Notes under the pieces: generated by a model
What the model was told of the DNA's origin: nothing
The model's database searches: none
The model's input: only the letters and a program-made list of their open reading frames with translations
Position numbers and translations under genes: made by a program
Assembly (NCBI GenBank): GCA_023390655.1
Contig: JAEWCL010000022.1
Coordinates: forward strand, 1 to 64,000
Reading direction: 5' to 3'
DNA length: 64,000 nt
Source of the DNA: Bacillota bacterium
GTDB taxonomy: Bacteria > Bacillota > Clostridia > Christensenellales > CAG-138
Shown here: in pieces, positions 63,091 to 64,000 of the stretch
Numbering within the stretch: the stretch's first letter is position 1
Layout: each line of letters begins with the position of its first letter

Positions 63091-63126
63091 AAAAAAGAAA
63101 AGCCCCGAACCATAGACGGTTAGGGC
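63091..63126 (-). terminator. Terminator downstream of tRNA-Gln
   Basis: On the minus strand GCCCTAACC and GGTTCGGGGC form a stem with a small internal mismatch and a six-base loop, followed by a TTTTCTTTTTTT run. It begins nine bases after the tRNA 3' end and lies on the element side, so it was probably brought in by integration. Confidence 0.8.
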
Positions 63127-63134
63127 ATTTATCT

Positions 63135-63208
63135 TGGCTGCGGAACTAGGATTCGAACCTAGACAATACGAGTCAGAGTCGTAGGTGCTACCATTACACA
63201 ATTCCGCA
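63135..63208 (-). tRNA. tRNA-Gln(CUG)
   Basis: 74 nt on the minus strand: acceptor TGCGGAA pairing with TTCCGCA, anticodon stem TACGA/TCGTA around loop CTCTGAC (anticodon CUG), T-arm CTAGG TTCGAAT CCTAG, discriminator G and encoded CCA. It is intact and is the insertion site of the adjacent element, whose integration preserved the gene by duplicating its 3' half. Confidence 0.97.
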
Positions 63209-63224
63209 TTGCTTTGTAAATCAA

Positions 63225-63393
63225 TCCCGTGGTGCCGTTCGCCTTGTTATAACACCCGCCTCAAAGGCAGGTGGGTGCACTATGAGCGGATAAAGCCTTC
63301 CCGACCGTATCGGGCATGGCCGTCTCCAGCCAACGCGTGCTCCCTACGTCACACTGTGGGTTTATAACAAGGAACGTGACGCACACCATAGGA
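63225..63393 (-). ncRNA. ssrS: Probable 6S RNA
   Basis: The gap between the two tRNA genes reads on the minus strand as a long hairpin. CCTTGTTATAA pairs perfectly with TTATAACAAGG, extended outward by CGTT/AACG and GGTG/CACC segments with small bulges. Inside, TGCCCGATACGGTCGGGAAG resembles the apical stem of 6S RNA, and CACCCACCTGCC with GGCGGGTG resembles the 3' hairpin of the central bubble. Order, size (about 170 nt) and tRNA-cluster location fit 6S RNA, which binds RNA polymerase in stationary phase. A covariance-model search would settle this. Confidence 0.7.
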
Positions 63394-63397
63394 TTAC

Positions 63398-63474
63398 TGG
63401 TGGGATTAGTTGGGTTCGAACCAACGACCTCTACGATGTCAACGTAGCGCTCTGACCAGCTGAGCTATAACCCC
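63398..63474 (-). tRNA. tRNA-Val(GAC)
   Basis: 77 nt on the minus strand: acceptor GGGGTTA with TAATCCC, D-arm AGCTCAGCTGGTCAGAGC, anticodon stem CTACG/CGTAG around loop TTGACAT (anticodon GAC), T-arm GTTGG TTCGAAC CCAAC, discriminator A and encoded CCA. It precedes the 6S RNA and tRNA-Gln in the same direction, so the three may be one transcript. Confidence 0.97.
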
Positions 63475-63763
63475 GTTTTTGTGCCCCGTTTCGCGGGTGC
63501 ACATACTATTATACATAAAAGACGGCCAATTGCAAGCGGAAATTTGCCCGCTTTCATGCGCACAAAACCCAGCAAATATGCTATACTGGAGGTAAATCCG
63601 CCCATGACGGCGATGCTCCTTTTCCATGAAAAGCCGCTCTGCTTTTTTCGCGGACAGGCATCGCGCAAACGGCCCCGGCAAACGGCATACGCTTAGTATG
63701 TACCGCGCGTCCCGCTAAAATCCGTTGATGTCAGATGGCGAATGAAAGGCAGGAGCGCTCCAT

Positions 63764-64000
63764 ATGGCCTATTTTTCTCAGGGAACGTCACGCCAAAAGC
63801 TCATGCTTTTGTATTTTTTAAAAGCAATCGATTTTGAAATTACAAGAAACCAGCTCTTCCGCATTTTTGCGGAGCGGGACTGGATGGATTATTTTGATTT
63901 TCAGGCGCGCTTGAACGAGCTTGAGGAAGACGCGCTTGTCGCTGCGATCCCCTGCGCATTTGGGCAGGGGTACCGCATCACGCCGCAGGGCGAGCAGACG
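63764..64000 (+). CDS. DUF4364-family winged-helix protein (partial, continues past the window)
   Basis: The first 79 codons are present, starting MAYFSQGTSRQKLMLLYFLK, then IDFEITRNQLFRIFAERDWM, followed by a wing ending GYRITPQGEQT. This is the N-terminal half of DUF4364, a Clostridia protein with a winged helix. AGGAG lies nine bases before the ATG. It has no partner gene in view; it may be a transcription regulator. Confidence 0.9.
   Translation, partial: MAYFSQGTSRQKLMLLYFLKAIDFEITRNQLFRIFAERDWMDYFDFQARLNELEEDALVAAIPCAFGQGYRITPQGEQT

Overview
The window is bacterial and most consistent with an anaerobic member of Bacillota, class Clostridia. The support is strong AGGAGG-type ribosome binding sites, a DUF4364 gene beside tRNA genes, ribose-type ABC importers with LacI and ROK regulators, a glycyl-radical enzyme with its activase, and a Gram-positive TPP riboswitch operon. 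I cannot name a species.

Positions 1-28573 are an accessory island. Its right boundary is a 45-nt 3' fragment of tRNA-Arg(CCU) at 28529-28573, which looks like the far attachment site of an element integrated in that tRNA; the other end and any integrase lie outside the window. The island is built like a string of cassettes. Intergenic arrays of a 33-38 bp tandem repeat (core ATAATNNGAAGTT) occur at about 577, 1474, 4208, 8734, 11087, 11602, 12165, 19563, 23328 and 26474. Between consecutive arrays sit unrelated gene sets: a YdjM-like membrane hydrolase; an MFS transporter with two partner genes; a complete thiamin salvage operon with its TPP riboswitch (cytX-thiM-thiE/HAD-thiD); a PadR regulator with a beta-lactamase-family protein; a DUF6487 zinc protein; a VOC protein; and a large minus-strand defence-like block. 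That block holds DUF4238, a HEPN protein with zinc ribbons, a nuclease-like gene overlapping a sacsin/Hsp90-type ATPase, a YobI-type membrane P-loop NTPase and a NACHT NTPase. A ParB-like protein gene follows. Arrays left of 12.2 kb run on the plus strand and those right of 19.5 kb on the minus strand. Gene fragments abut several arrays.

Positions 28.6-57.0 kb look like ordinary, more GC-rich chromosome. They hold a second VOC gene, a QueD-like protein lacking the usual catalytic Cys, a GNAT acetyltransferase with a Cys-rich tail, and the glycyl-radical pair YjjI/YjjW followed by a nucleoside hydrolase. Two sugar or polyol utilisation loci follow. The first (36.2-45.9 kb) has a sugar phosphate isomerase/epimerase-like gene, a sorbitol/xylitol-type zinc dehydrogenase, a ribose-type ABC importer, a ROK repressor and a xylulokinase; import of a polyol, oxidation to a ketose and phosphorylation is the likely route. 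The second (46.2-56.9 kb) is an eight-gene operon joining a ribose-type importer to an MlrC-family metallopeptidase, a creatinase-like M24 protein, an Anabaena-sensory-rhodopsin-transducer-fold protein and a phosphomannose-isomerase-like cupin. A LacI regulator and an L-rhamnose mutarotase-like gene diverge from it, and LacI-type palindromes lie between.

Positions 57.0-63.2 kb are a small decayed integrative element in tRNA-Gln(CUG). A degenerate copy of the tRNA 3' half lies at 57008-57052, the intact tRNA at 63135-63208, and a damaged tyrosine integrase lies inside with a quinone/electrophile stress cassette (HxlR, nitroreductase, tautomerase, NAD(P)H oxidoreductase), a toroid protein, a GNAT and an XRE repressor. 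The window ends with tRNA-Gln, a probable 6S RNA, tRNA-Val and the start of a DUF4364 gene.
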